NCBI GenBank assembly: GCA_039602395.1
Contig: JBCNJP010000025.1
Location: forward strand, 46,643,980 to 46,707,979
Origin: Deinandra increscens subsp. villosa
Lineage: Eukaryota; Streptophyta; Magnoliopsida; Asterales; Asteraceae
DNA length: 64,000 nucleotides
Direction: 5' to 3'
In this document: positions 11,524-22,679 of the stretch, piece by piece
Layout of the letters: each line of letters begins with the position of its first letter
Numbering within the stretch: the first letter of the stretch is position 1
Notes under the pieces: model-generated
What the model was told of the DNA's origin: nothing
Seen by the model: the letters and a program-made list of their open reading frames with translations, nothing else
Database searches by the model: none
Translations under genes and position numbers: made by a program

Positions 11524-12318
11524 ATTCTTATTTCTTTTTGCATGGAACACGGTTGACTATATAATAAATTCAATCACTATGTGTTAAATCACAAGTGTAG
11601 TCACAAAGTGTGATATAAAAAGCATATCTGAGTATGTCTGATAGTGTGGGGTACACTGGTCAAAGCGAACCTAATCAATATTTTACCATATCAAGATGTT
11701 ATGAGTATGATTTCCGCCTGAGTTTTAGATGGACAAATTATATCAGTCATCGACATCACTTGTGTGCTGAAGTAATTGAAATTGAAATGTAGTTCAGGGT
11801 GTTATGTTCAATATAGTCCCAAGTTGTGATTTTTCTCGCAAAAGACAAAAATAGTGTCTGATTCTGTATTGCATTTATATTTCATATCTGAAAAGTCCAA
11901 AAAGATTTTCGGTGTGTTTTGATATAAAGTTTCAAAAAGTCATAAAGATTTCGTTTCTTATTTGTTTTTGACCAATCAACATGTGATACGAAATCAAATT
12001 TTCAAATCTATATCTTGGATTCTCGAAGAGAAATTTTGTGCCAAGATTAAATTAATTTTCATAAATAAAAAGGAAACCGCGCTTCTGTCTTCTGAAATTG
12101 CAGGTTCCGTGCTGTCAAGACTCAAGCATGGTGAAAGGGGGAGTTTGAAGTATCTTTCACAAGTGGATCTTGAAGTTCAAAGATTGTTCAAGAGTGATTT
12201 AGCCATGCAAGCTCTATAGCTGACAAGAAATTTCAAGTTGAAAATTAGATGCAGCAATGCTGAAGATTGAAGACTGAAGTTTAGTTAGCATAGATACACT
12301 ACACGTTAAGGGGGAGCT

Positions 12319-12544
12319 TGATAGAGCATAATCCTATGCTGCAATGTGTCTTGTGTATTGTATCTAGATCAAAGTGTGTTTGTGAGTCTTAGTATCAACC
12401 TACCAAGGGCGGCATACCAATTGGTATGTTGGATGGTACGCTACAGCATACCAATTGGTACGTTGGTTGGTAAGTTGGTTAGTTGCTCACTTTAAATACT
12501 TTGTGTTAGAATGAGGTCTATTAGATCTGTCATTCTACTCATTC

Positions 12545-12583
<39 letters not shown>

Positions 12584-12706
12584 AGAGAAACTAGCGAGTG
12601 TTCTTTGTAATCTTTAAGTGATTCAATAAGAAAACTATTATTTACTTTCTCGTGTTTACTATATCCATTGATTCTATCAGCAGTAAGATCGTATCACGCT
12701 CTTACA
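12319..12706 (+). repeat. 3' LTR of element F (left arm)
   Basis: 388 bp after an AAGGGGGAGCT tract. The first bases read TGATAG instead of TGTTAG. It carries two CATACCAATTGGTATG-like palindromes (about 12415-12465) upstream of the promoter region and a long (TG)n run. Confidence 0.92.
12546..12580 (+). repeat. (TG)n microsatellite in F LTR
   Basis: About 17 GT repeats, against about nine in the right-arm 3' LTR and over 15 in the right-arm 5' LTR. It accounts for much of the LTR length difference. Confidence 0.95.
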
Positions 12707-13680
12707 CTAGTGCACCTGGGCTTTCATGGATCTCATGAACCGGGTGTGCAAGCCCATGTTGGACCAGTCGGTGATCGTATTCATCCATGATATTCTCATA
12801 TACTCCTGAAGTGAAGTGGAGCATGCTAAACACTTGAAGGAGGTACTAGAAAAGTTAAGGGAGGAGAAGTTGTATGCTAAATTCTCCAAATGTGCATTTT
12901 AGCTAAGAGAGGTGCAATTCTTAGGCCATGTAATCGGTGCTGAAGGCATCATGGTGGTCCCGGCAAAGATTGAGGCGGTTACCAAGTAAGAACCCCCAAA
13001 GAATCCCAACAAAGTCCAAAGTTTTCTAGGGTTGGCGGGCTACTATCGGATGTTTATTCAAGACTTCTCGAATGTAGACTTACCCAAGACTAAATTAACC
13101 CATAAAGATACCAAGTTTGTGCGGGGTGTCGAGCAAGAAGAGGCCTTCCAAAGCCTCAAAAAGAAGTTGACGTAGGCACCAGTTTTAACCCTTTCGGAGG
13201 GAACTGACAATATGGTGGTCTACTCAGACGCGTCAAAAACGGGTCTTGCTTGTGTTTTAATGCAACGAGGCAGGATAATTGTGTATGCTTCAAAAAAATT
13301 AAAGGTTCACGAGCAGAATTACCCAACTCATGATTTGGAGTTGGCTTGGTTGTGTTCGCCTTGAAAATATGGCGACACTACCTATATGGTGTGAAATGCA
13401 TGATTTTCATTAATCATAAAAACCTCAAATACTTCTTCGAGCAAAAAGAGTTTAATATGAGGCAGCGGAGATGACTTCAGACCATAAAGGATTATGATTG
13501 TGAAATCCACTACCACCCGGGCAAGGCCAATGTGGTAGCGGACGCCCTTAGTCGAAAGGGTGATTACGTTCCTATCAAGGTGCGGTCAATGAAATTGATG
13601 GTGACTTCTGATTTAATCACCAAGATCAAGGAAGCTCAATTAGAGGCCATAAAGGAAAAAAATTTGAAAAAAAGAGAGAA
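12707..13680 (+). pseudogene. Element G Ty3/gypsy reverse transcriptase-RNase H fragment (left arm)
   Basis: Recognisable blocks: MDLMNRVCKPMLDQ-like, VQFLGHVIGAEGI, FLGLAGYYRMFIQDFS and YSDASKTGLACVLMQ. The YxDD-type active site reads FIHD, so one catalytic aspartate is histidine. Stops and frameshifts are frequent. It starts exactly where the F 3' LTR ends, because F inserted in this gene. Minus-strand mirror at 22680-23652. Confidence 0.88.
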
Positions 13681-13682
13681 TT

Positions 13683-14624
13683 GTGGGCCAAGTGAAAAAC
13701 TTGGTGGATGAAGATAGTGGGCTTAAAACCCATTTCAGGCGGGTTTGGGTTCCTAATACCTGCGACGTGAAGCAACTATTGCTTAATGAAGCTCACAAGT
13801 CGTGGTACTCGGTGCATCCGGGGGCGATAAAAATGTATCATGACTTAAAGCGTGACTATTGGTGGCCCGGGATGAAACGAGACATAGTCAAGTATGTGGG
13901 AAAATGTTTGACTTGTTTACAAGTCAAGGCGGAGCATCAAAAGCCGCATGGAAAGTTGCAGCCGCTGGAAATTACAACATGGAAAAGGGAGCACGTGACC
14001 ATGGATTTATTGACAAAGCTGCCTACGACGCCTAAAAGCTGTGACGCTATATGGGTTGTGGTAGACCGGTTAACCAAAAGTACTCATTTCATCCCGATTT
14101 GAGAGACATACTCCTCGGAAAGAATGGCGGATGTTTATATCAACGAGATAATATCGCGCCATGGAGTACAAGTATCGATTGTGTCATCTTGAGACACCCG
14201 GTTCACCTCTCAGTTTTGGATGAAATTTTAGGAATGGTTGGGTACAAAACTGTTACTTAGTATTGCATACCACCCACAAACAGATAGGCAAAGTGAGAGA
14301 ACCATCCAGCTCTGGAAGACATGTTAAGAGCATGTGCTATTGACTTCGGCGGGAGTTGGGATCATTACCTTCCTCTCGTTTTCGGAAACGGATTATTCCC
14401 TTCCATTGAATGGACCTATTGAGTTTGAAAAGGGGGATATGGTATTATTAAAGGTATCTTCGTGGAAGGGAATAATCCGTTTCCGAAAACGAGGAAAGTT
14501 GAGTCCTAGGTATATTGGTCCATTCAAAATTTTGGCCCGAGTTGGCCAAGTGGCGGCATATCAACAAGAGTTGCCAGAGGAGTTAAGTGGAATCCATAAC
14601 ACTTTTCATGGTTGCTTTTCTTAA
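13683..14624 (+). pseudogene. Element G Ty3/gypsy integrase fragment (left arm)
   Basis: The first frame (13683-14102) has an H2C2 zinc-binding domain (histidines in EAHKSWYSVHPGA, cysteines in CLTCLQVK) and the start of the integrase core up to WVVVDRLTKSTHF with the first catalytic Asp. The core then shifts frame (14051-14260) and is shortened. 14334-14624 encodes the post-integrase region (GPFKILARVGQVAAYQQELP). The second and third catalytic residues are not in an open frame. A 28-bp block around 14380 recurs inverted near 14470. Confidence 0.87.
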
Positions 14625-14832
14625 CAAATCGAACCCCATGTTTTTATTCTGTTGCCAATTGAGTCTGGCTCTAACGAAGTTAGATTTTTTCTGTTAACTG
14701 AAAGGGTTATTTTAGTCAATATACACATTAGATACTAATTATGTAAGTTAACAAGTTAAAAAAGAGTTGGGAGTGTTTCGGTAATTTATTAACTTATATA
14801 ATTAATAAAAAATATCTATTTCACCACCACCA

Positions 14833-15267
14833 GTGTACAGATATCCCTTTTGTTTCGAAGTCGCTGGAGTAATACGGTTTCCGACACCAACCGCAATAGA
14901 TCTAGATCGCATCACTATCGAATTCGGACTATCACCACGGCAACCACATGTTACAATTATTCAACTTTTCCCCCGCTTCGTCGGCGTGAACATCGAAATT
15001 TTTGCTCCTAATAACCGTAAAAAGCGAACAGAAATTACCTTTACTCCGGCTCAGCTTTCGGCCGCAAAAGCTTACTGTTGTTCGCAACTATCTCAATTTT
15101 GCATACTCCGCCTTCGTTCCCGACGTACCTAGATATCGATCGGATGAACAATACCGCTGATGAACTGATCGATTCAGATAAGCATATATTTATTTACCTT
15201 AAGGAAGCTCTGAATGTAGATCTCCTTGAAGGAAAGAGTCAACTGAAAGCCTTTCAATCGGAGTAGT
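14833..15267 (+). pseudogene. Unrecognised coding-like fragment (left arm)
   Basis: Overlapping open frames (one of 99 codons at 14833-15132, one of 62 at 15078-15266) in sequence that is less AT-rich than its neighbours. The frame ending DELIDSDKHIFIYLKEALN... with a stop near 15267 looks most protein-like. I do not recognise the family. It might be two exons of a captured host gene. The mirror copy 21093-21526 is nearly identical. Confidence 0.3.
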
Positions 15268-15745
15268 TAGAGCTTCTTTATGTTATATGATTTGACATAA
15301 TTTTGACTTCTGTTACAAGTCAAACCCAAAACCAAACCAAATTAAGAACTGATAACAATAGGAAATGAAAATGATGCTCCTAATAACCGTAAAAAGCGAC
15401 CAGAAATTACCTTTACTCTGGCTCACCTTTCGGCCGCAAAAGCTTACTGTTGTTCGCAACTATCTCAATTTTGCATCCCTAGCCTTCGTTCCCGACGTAC
15501 CTAGATCTCGATCAGAGGAACGATACCGCTGATGAACTGATCGATTCAGATCAGCATATATTTATTTACCTTAAGGAAGCTCTGAATGTAGATCTCCTTG
15601 AAGGAAATAGTCAACTGAAAGCCTTTCAATTGGAGCAGTTAGAGCTTCTTTCTGTTATATGATTTGACATAATTTTGACTTCTGTTACAAGTCAAACCCA
15701 TAACCAAACCAAATTAAGAACTGATAACAATAGGCAATGAAAATG
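14999..15745 (+). repeat. Tandem duplication, two copies of about 370 bp
   Basis: The sequence from 14999 (TTTGCTCCTAATAACCG) to about 15370 recurs from about 15373 to 15745 with scattered substitutions, both copies ending in AATGAAAATGATGC. Present in both arms, so older than the arm separation. Confidence 0.9.
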
Positions 15746-15837
15746 ATGCTTTGATTCCATGGAATCTAGCCTAAGTGAAGCTTCAAATCGAGAGGCACGA
15801 TGAAGAATATGAGTTATGGATTTGATTCAAAAGAGAG

Positions 15838-15992
15838 ATGTTGTTGGCGATGGTGGCGATGGTAGGGATGGTAGGGCGGTTGACCGGAGTGGTTCTGTGG
15901 TGGTGGTGTTATTGATGGTGGGTAGTCGTATGGTTATGGTAGTGGCCAGTGGTGGGGGATGGCAGAGGGAGAGACAGAAGGCGCCGGTAGTG
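15838..15992 (+). repeat. GGT/GGTGG-rich low-complexity stretch
   Basis: Purine- and G-rich repeats such as GGCGATGGTGGCGATGG. Open frames on both strands (15816-16115 plus, 15827-16081 minus) follow from the composition and are not supported as genes. It could form G-quadruplexes. Confidence 0.7.
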
Positions 15993-16182
15993 GTTCTGAG
16001 TTTCAAATCTTGTTTATCATTTTTTATATTAGTTTTTAGTAAAGTTATACAAACAGCCCCTAAAAAATTTAGAGTTGTCAATTTATTTATAAAATATTTA
16101 AAGATTAGTCCCTAGTATGTATTAATTTGTGAAATGACTAATATACCCTTGGAGTTAACTGAAGTTTTTAACTCTGTTAGTC

Positions 16183-17312
16183 CTATGTTGGAACTTAAAA
16201 TCTATGTGACTGACACCATCAAATCTGTTTACCGAAGCATTCGACTGAAGAATCCATGTGAATTGATTCAGAGACGTAGGTTGTGATGCTCGAGGCTTGC
16301 AGTTTGGACCGAAGACCGTTTTCTGGAAAAGTCAACTGTTTGGGTCAACGGTTAACGTAAAAGTCAACGGAAGATCGGTTCGAGCGAGTCAAGCTTCAGA
16401 TTAACTAAATCAACTTTGATTTAATTAATATTTATGTTATTTGCCTTTCTTGTAATTTTCAGTTATGTTATGTTTTTCTGTTGTTAGTCACCCTCACTAT
16501 ATATAGTGAGGGTGCCCATTACAAGAAAGAGTCTCTGAGTGTGGAGATGATGATTTTCTTGTAGAGTGTGAGATTTTCCTTTTAGAGAGAGAGAGTGAGT
16601 CATGGATTTCCATGAGAGAGTGTTGTCATGATTTCTTGATTGTAATCATTTGATTAATGAAATCATTCGATTTGATTATCATCTTTCTTATGTTATGATT
16701 ATCCTTTGATTCTTCTCATCTTCATCTTCATCTCATTTTCATGGGTTTTTCGAATCTGAACCTTTATTCTTGCTCAAGATCAGGATTCTTGATGTGAGAA
16801 CCGATCAAATTTCATCTCACGATGAATCTGGCCACTCGATTCTGGAATTTGAGCTTAAATTTGGTGAAGATTTGAAAACTCATTTTTTGAGACTTTTTCT
16901 CATTTTTCTTCATTTTTGATGGATTCTGGACATATCTGATGTTGTTAGATGCTAGGTTATTGTTCATGGAGTCTATCTAATGATTGTTTATTTTCTACAT
17001 ATTCAAATCAGTGAGAAAATTAAAGATCCGAGCTGTTTTTGAAGCTGTTAGAGTTTTTCCCGTTTTTAGGGTTTTTGAAGAATTTTGGGCTTGATTCTTT
17101 GTTTCTGGGCTATTCTTCATGTTTTTGGATGAAGTGAGGTATGATTCTCAGTGGAAAACGCATTTCGGATCCATTGGAAGCATCCATTTCGTCAGATTCT
17201 TAACAGTTTGAGCAGATCTGGAAAAACACACACTATTGTGTGTTTCATGGTGTTCTTCGTGTTCTTGAAGATTTCCAGAATTTAAGGGCTGTTTTTGATC
17301 CAATACTGTTAT
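16183..17312 (+). mobile_element. Element H, LTR-like region (left arm)
   Basis: Starts TGTTGGAACTT, and includes a TATA box inside a 26-bp perfect palindrome (16489-16514) and an AATGAAATC-type polyadenylation region near 16660. No primer-binding site was seen. It resembles an LTR plus leader of another retrotransposon family, but I cannot define its 3' end. Up to about 16560 it is nearly identical to the right arm; beyond that the two diverge strongly. Confidence 0.5.
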
Positions 17313-18575
17313 GGAGTGTTGGTGGCCATAACATTGTCATGGATGGTTTAGCTTCACACATCGTGCATCATAACGGGTTTTCTTATCATTTCTGGGCAGA
17401 TTCGAGTTCACCAAGTAAGGGTTTCTTATGTTCATCATTTTCCAGATTTCTCTAACTGTGTTTGAAGGTTTAAAGATGTGCTTAACGGACTTGTTGAGTT
17501 CTTGGAGAACTTCTCCTCTCTCTTAGCGGACTTATTCTGTTTTAGCGGACTTGTTTAAGTCTTAGAGGACTTGTTTAAGTCTTAGAGGACTTCAGAGGAG
17601 TCTTAGCGAACTTCTGGAAGGCTTTAGCAAACTTCTTGAGCTAGCGGACTTGTTTATGGGTTTTAACTCGAGATAGTTTCAGAGTATTCTGTTAGTACAG
17701 GGTTGTAGAGGATGATCTCACGAGTCCGTGGGTACAAAAATCACCGAATTTCATCAAGTATTCACGGAGTTATGAGCATTTCATGTTTTTCCAGCGAAGT
17801 ATTTTCGTTTTTTCCGGTGTCCGGCGATCATTAGGGTTTACGGGGAGGAAGAAGACGCCAGGCTGACGTGGCGAGCTTCTGTTGGCTATCGGTCAACCAA
17901 ACATTCCTAAAATGCTATCGATCGCTGATTGGAGGAAAGGGAATTATCTCTCTCTTCTCATTTGTCTTATCCGATGACCACTTTATTGTTGTTAACCGTT
18001 GATTGGCCAAGGAGAATGGCAGGTGGGTCCCAGGCTCCAAAAGAGCCGTTGATGGCCTTCTTGTTGTTTCAATCCTATTGGTTGTTTGACATGCGCATGG
18101 TCCCACTTGCATATGAGAACCGTTGAAGCCAGCTGTGTGGTTGCCATGTGATTGGCTGTTTTCTCCTTCACGCGGATTCTGCCTCTAAGCCGTTGGATGG
18201 CCTTAATCTGAGCCGTAGTTCATTCTTTTATTCTTCAATCTGATTGGCTGAAATAATGGCACACGGAGTGTGCTTCTTGAGGCTGAATTCTGATTGGTCA
18301 ATTTAATTTGACATGGATTATGGTTTTTTTTGGAGATTTAATTAATCTAAGGGGATTTTTCAGCATTTTCGTCAAACGCGGGTATTTTTTATCAGTTTTT
18401 CTACAAGACTTACGAGATGACACCCGAACGGAATTGCGGAAATTTTTATTAGTCTCGGATTTATTCCATTTTATTGGGGTTCTAGTTTATTGATGTCGCG
18501 CAACGTTTGCTATCGATCACTGACGGGTTAGCTTTATTATCCGGTTAATTACTCAGCTTTCTCGTTATATCTCAC
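17313..18575 (+). other. Unpaired left flank of the gap, leader-like with motif arrays
   Basis: No counterpart exists on the right of the gap. It holds the AGCGGACTT array (17470-17660) and then several GATTGG/CCAAT-type motifs (17920-18300) in short direct repeats such as AGCCGTTGATGGCC and AGCCGTTGGATGGCC. No convincing gene. By position and style it looks like the leader of element H or a relative. Confidence 0.45.
17470..17660 (+). repeat. AGCGGACTT motif array
   Basis: About ten irregular copies of TTAGCGGACTTGTTTAAGTC-like units (AGCGGACTT, AGAGGACTT, AGCGAACTT). It has the layout of the other leader arrays but a third motif. Confidence 0.8.
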
Positions 18576-19075
18576 NNNNNNNNNNNNNNNNNNNNNNNNN
18601 NNNNNNNNNNNNNNNNNNNNNNNNNNNNNNNNNNNNNNNNNNNNNNNNNNNNNNNNNNNNNNNNNNNNNNNNNNNNNNNNNNNNNNNNNNNNNNNNNNNN
18701 NNNNNNNNNNNNNNNNNNNNNNNNNNNNNNNNNNNNNNNNNNNNNNNNNNNNNNNNNNNNNNNNNNNNNNNNNNNNNNNNNNNNNNNNNNNNNNNNNNNN
18801 NNNNNNNNNNNNNNNNNNNNNNNNNNNNNNNNNNNNNNNNNNNNNNNNNNNNNNNNNNNNNNNNNNNNNNNNNNNNNNNNNNNNNNNNNNNNNNNNNNNN
18901 NNNNNNNNNNNNNNNNNNNNNNNNNNNNNNNNNNNNNNNNNNNNNNNNNNNNNNNNNNNNNNNNNNNNNNNNNNNNNNNNNNNNNNNNNNNNNNNNNNNN
19001 NNNNNNNNNNNNNNNNNNNNNNNNNNNNNNNNNNNNNNNNNNNNNNNNNNNNNNNNNNNNNNNNNNNNNNNNNNN
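18576..19075. other. Assembly gap, exactly 500 N
   Basis: 500 consecutive N. A round number suggests a scaffolder placeholder rather than a measured distance. It lies at the axis of the inverted repeat, where the left flank (17313-18575) has no counterpart on the right. Confidence 0.99.
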
Positions 19076-20173
19076 CATAACAGTATTGGATCAAAAACAA
19101 CCTCTTAAGTTTCCTAAATTTTACAACATGATTAAGCACACCATGAATATATAGTGTGGTTTTGAGACGCTCAAACTGTTGAGAATCAACAAAACAGATG
19201 CTTCCAATGGATCCGGAATGCGTTTTCCATTCTAGTAATCATACCTCACTTCATCCAAAAACATGAACAAATAGCCCAGAAAACAAAGAATCAAGCCCAA
19301 AATTCTTCAAAAACCCAAAAACGGAAAAACTCTCAACAGCTTCAAAATAGCTCGGATCTTTAATTTTCTTATTTTATTGAATATGTAGAAAATAACAATC
19401 ATTTATATACTTGATGAACATATGCATTCATATTTACTGTTGAATTTATTAAAACTGAGAAAAATGAAAAAATCAAAAAATGAGTTTTCAAATTTTACCA
19501 AAATTCAAATCAATTCAGAATCGAGTTACAATTTATCGCTAGATCAAATTTTATTTGTTTCACATTGAATAATCTGGATCTAGCAACAAAATGTTCATCA
19601 GGAAAAGTGCCCACTAAACTAGATGAAGATGAAGATGAGACGAAACATAATCATAGACATAAGAAGGATGACAATCAAATCGAATGATTTCATTAATCAG
19701 ATAATTACGGATCGAAGAAATCATGACAACACTATCTCTCATGCGCAATCCGTGACCCACTACTCTCTCTCTAGAATGTAAAATCTCACACTCTACAAGA
19801 AAATCATCATCTCCACACTCAGAGACTCTTTCTTGTAGTGGGCACCCTCACTATATATATAGTGAGGGTGACTAACAACAGAAAAACATAACATAACTGA
19901 AAATTACAAGAAAGGCAAATAACATAAATATTAATTAAATCAAAGTTGATTTAATTAATCTGAAGCTTGACTCGCTCGAACCGATCTTCCGTTGACTTTT
20001 ACGTTGACCGTTGACCCAAACAGTTGACTTTTCCAGAAAACGGTCTTCGGTCCAAACTGCAAGCCTCGAGCATCACAACCCGCGTCTCTGAATCAATTCA
20101 CATGGATTCTTCAGTCGAATGCTTCGGTAAACAGATTTGATGGTGTCAGTCACATAGATTTTAAGTTCCAACA
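19076..20173 (-). mobile_element. Element H, LTR-like region (right arm)
   Basis: Mirror of 16183-17312. 19076-19800 is strongly diverged from the left copy with many small indels, while 19870-20173 is nearly identical. The TATA palindrome (19843-19870) is 28 bp, one TA longer than on the left yet still perfect. Confidence 0.5.
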
Positions 20174-21686
20174 TAGGACTAACAGAGTTAAAAACTTCAG
20201 TTAACTCCAAGGGTATATTAGTCATTTCACAAATTAATACATACTAGGGACTAATCTTTAAATATTTTATAAATAAATTGACAACTCTAAATTTTTTAGG
20301 GGCTGTTTGTATAACTTTACTAAAAACTAATATAAAAAATGATAAACAAGATTTGAAACTCAGAACCACTACCGGCGCCTTCTGCTCTCCCTTCTGCCAT
20401 CCCCACCACTGGCCACTACCATAACCATACGACTACCCACCATCAATAACACCACCACCACAGAACCACTCCGGTCAACCGCCCTACCATCCCTACCATC
20501 GCCACCATCGCCAACAACATCTCTACTTTTGAATCAGATCCATAACTCATATTCTTCATCGTGCCTCTCGATTTGAAGCTTCACTTAGGCTAGATTCCAT
20601 GGAATCAAAGCATCATTTTCATTGCCTATTGTTATCAGTTCTTAATTTGGTTTGGTTATGGGTTTGACTTGTAACAGAAGTCAAAATTATGTCAAATCAT
20701 ATAACAGAAAGAAGCTCTAACTGCTCCGATTGAAAGGCTTTCAGTTGACTATTTCCTTCAAGGAGATCTACATTCGGAGCTTCCTTAAGGTAAATAAATA
20801 TATGCTGATCTGAATCGATCAGTTCATCAGCGGTATCGTTCCTCTGATCGAGATCTAGGTACGTTGGGAACGAAGGCTAGGGATGCAAAATTGAGATAGT
20901 TGCGAACAACAGTAAGCTTTTGCGGCCGAAAGGTGAGCCAGAGTAAAGGTAATTTCTGGTCGCTTTTTACGGTTATTAGGAGCATCATTTTCATTTCCTA
21001 TTGTTATCAGTTCTTAATTTGGTTTGGTTTTGGGTTTGACTTGTAACAGAAGTCAAAATTATGTCAAATCATATAACATAAAGAAGCTCTAACTACTCCG
21101 ATTGAAAGGCTTTCAGTTGACTCTTTCCTTCAAGGAGATCTACATTCAGAGCTTCCTTAAGGTAAATAAATATATGCTTATCTGAATCGATCAGTTCATC
21201 AGCGGTATTGTTCATCCGATCGATATCTAGGTACGTCGGGAACGAAGGCGGAGTATGCAAAATTGAGATAGTTGCGAACAACAGTAAGCTTTTGCGGCCG
21301 AAAGGTGAGCCGGAGTAAAGGTAATTTCTGTTCGCTTTTTACGGTTATTAGGAGCAAAAATTTCGATGTACACGCCGACAAAGCGGGGGAAAAGTTGAAT
21401 AATTGTAACATGTGGTTGCCGTGGTGATAGTCCGAATTCGATGGTGATGCGATCTAGATCTATTGCGGTTGGTGTCGGAAACCGTATTACTCCAGCGACT
21501 TCGAAACAAAAGGGATATCTGTACACTGGTGGTGGTGAAATAGATATTTTTTATTAATTATATAAGTTAATAAATTACCGAAACACTCCCAACTCTTTTT
21601 TAACTTGTTAACTTACATAATTAGTATCTAATGTGTATATTGACTAAAATGACCCTTTCAGTTAACAGAAAAAATCTAACTTCGTT
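20174..21686 (-). other. Segment with imperfect terminal inverted repeats (right arm)
   Basis: Mirror of 14673-16185: GGT-rich stretch as CCA repeats (20365-20515), the ~370-bp tandem duplication (about 20614-21360) and the unrecognised coding-like fragment (21093-21526, minus). Differences from the left arm are few. Confidence 0.4.
21093..21526 (-). pseudogene. Unrecognised coding-like fragment (right arm)
   Basis: Mirror of 14833-15267; the 62-codon frame at 21093-21281 is identical and the 99-codon frame at 21227-21526 has two residue changes. Conservation between arms reflects recent common origin, not selection. Function unknown. Confidence 0.3.
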
Positions 21687-21734
21687 AGAGCCAGACTCAA
21701 TTGGCAACATAATAAAAACATGGGGTTCGATTTG

Positions 21735-22676
21735 TTAAGAAAAGCAACCATGAAAAGTGTTATGGATTCCACTTAACTCCTCTGGCAACTCTTGTTGATA
21801 TGCCGCCACTTGGCCAACTCGGGCCAAAATTTTGAATGGACCAATATACCTAGGACTCGACTTTCCTCGTTTTCGGAAACGGATTATTCCCTTCCACGAA
21901 GATACCTTTAATAATACCATATCCCCCTTTTCAAACTCAATAGGTCCATTCAATGGAAGGGAATAATCCGTTTCCGAAAACGAGAGGAAGGTAATGATCC
22001 CAACTCCCGCCGAAGTCAATAGCACATGCTCTTAACATGTCTTCCAGAGCTGGATGGTTCTCTCACTTTGCCTATCTGTTTGTGGGTGGTATGCAATACT
22101 AAGTAACAGTTTTGTACCCAACCATTCCTAAAATTTCATCCAAAACTGAGAGGTGAACCGGGTGTCTCAAGATGACACAATCGATACTTGTACTCCATGG
22201 CGCGATATTATCTCGTTGATATAAACATCCGCCATTCTTTCCGAGGAGTATGTCTCTCAAATCGGGATGAAATGAGTACTTTTGGTTAACCGGTCTACCA
22301 CAACCCATATAGCGTCACAGCTTTTAGGCGTCGTAGGCAGCTTTGTCAATAAATCCATGGTCACGTGCTCCCTTTTCCATGTTGTAATTTCCAGCGGCTG
22401 CAACTTTCCATGCGGCTTTTGATGCTCCGCCTTGACTTGTAAACAAGTCAAACATTTTCCCACATACTTGACTATGTCTCGTTTCATCCCGGGCCACCAA
22501 TAGTCACGCTTTAAGTCATGATACATTTTTATCGCCCCCGGATGCACCGAGTACCACGACTTGTGAGCTTCATTAAGCAATAGTTGCTTCACGTCGCAGG
22601 TATTAGGAACCCAAACCCGCCTGAAATGGGTTTTAAGCCCACTATCTTCATCCACCAAGTTTTTCACTTGGCCCAC
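21735..22676 (-). pseudogene. Element G Ty3/gypsy integrase fragment (right arm)
   Basis: Mirror of 13683-14624. The zinc-binding and early core frame (22257-22676) is identical to the left arm at protein level; the post-integrase piece is 21735-22025 with one residue difference. Frameshifts in the core are shared, so the gene was dead before the arms separated. Confidence 0.87.
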
Positions 22677-22679
22677 AAT

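Larger units (their letters stand above)
7344..12706 (+). mobile_element. Element F, 5'-truncated left-arm copy
   Basis: Gag-only LTR element missing its 5' LTR, primer-binding site, leader and N-terminal gag through the 4.0 kb deletion. Order: decayed gag with a threefold internal duplication, second zinc knuckle, stop-codon stem-loop, 16-G tract (10855-10870), triple stem-loops, polypurine tract (12308-12318), 3' LTR. It continues into element G at 12707. The 300-bp stretches between these parts are conserved non-coding 3' sequence also found in A and B. Confidence 0.88.
14673..16185 (+). other. Segment bounded by imperfect inverted repeats, possible captured sequence
   Basis: About 48 bp at 14673-14722 (TAACGAAGTTAG...TTAACTGAAAGGGT...) resembles the reverse complement of 16130-16185 at roughly three bases in four. 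Between them lie coding-like sequence (14833-15270) not resembling a retroelement, its partial copy (15366-15700) and a GGT-rich stretch. This could be a gene fragment carried by a MULE-like DNA transposon, but I find no clear TSD. Mirror at 20174-21686. Confidence 0.35.
1..17312 (+). repeat. Left arm of giant inverted repeat
   Basis: This arm is the reverse complement of 19076-40506. Position 1 pairs with about 40506, 4732 with 35776, 14102 with 22257 and 17312 with about 19076. The same LTRs, gag fragments and TSDs recur in mirrored order. The 410-residue protein at 3500-4732 differs from its mirror at three residues. The left arm lacks about 4.0 kb found at roughly 29108-33135 on the right, plus 108 bp in the F gag and 24 bp in the C leader array. 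From about 16560 inward the similarity drops sharply. The arm runs off the window at position 1, so its full length is unknown. Confidence 0.95.

Noticed and set aside
15816..16115. Overlapping ORFs on both strands in the GGT-rich stretch
   Set aside because: Composition-driven; no domain and no conservation beyond arm identity.
18549..19139. Long open frames across the N gap
   Set aside because: They consist of undetermined residues.
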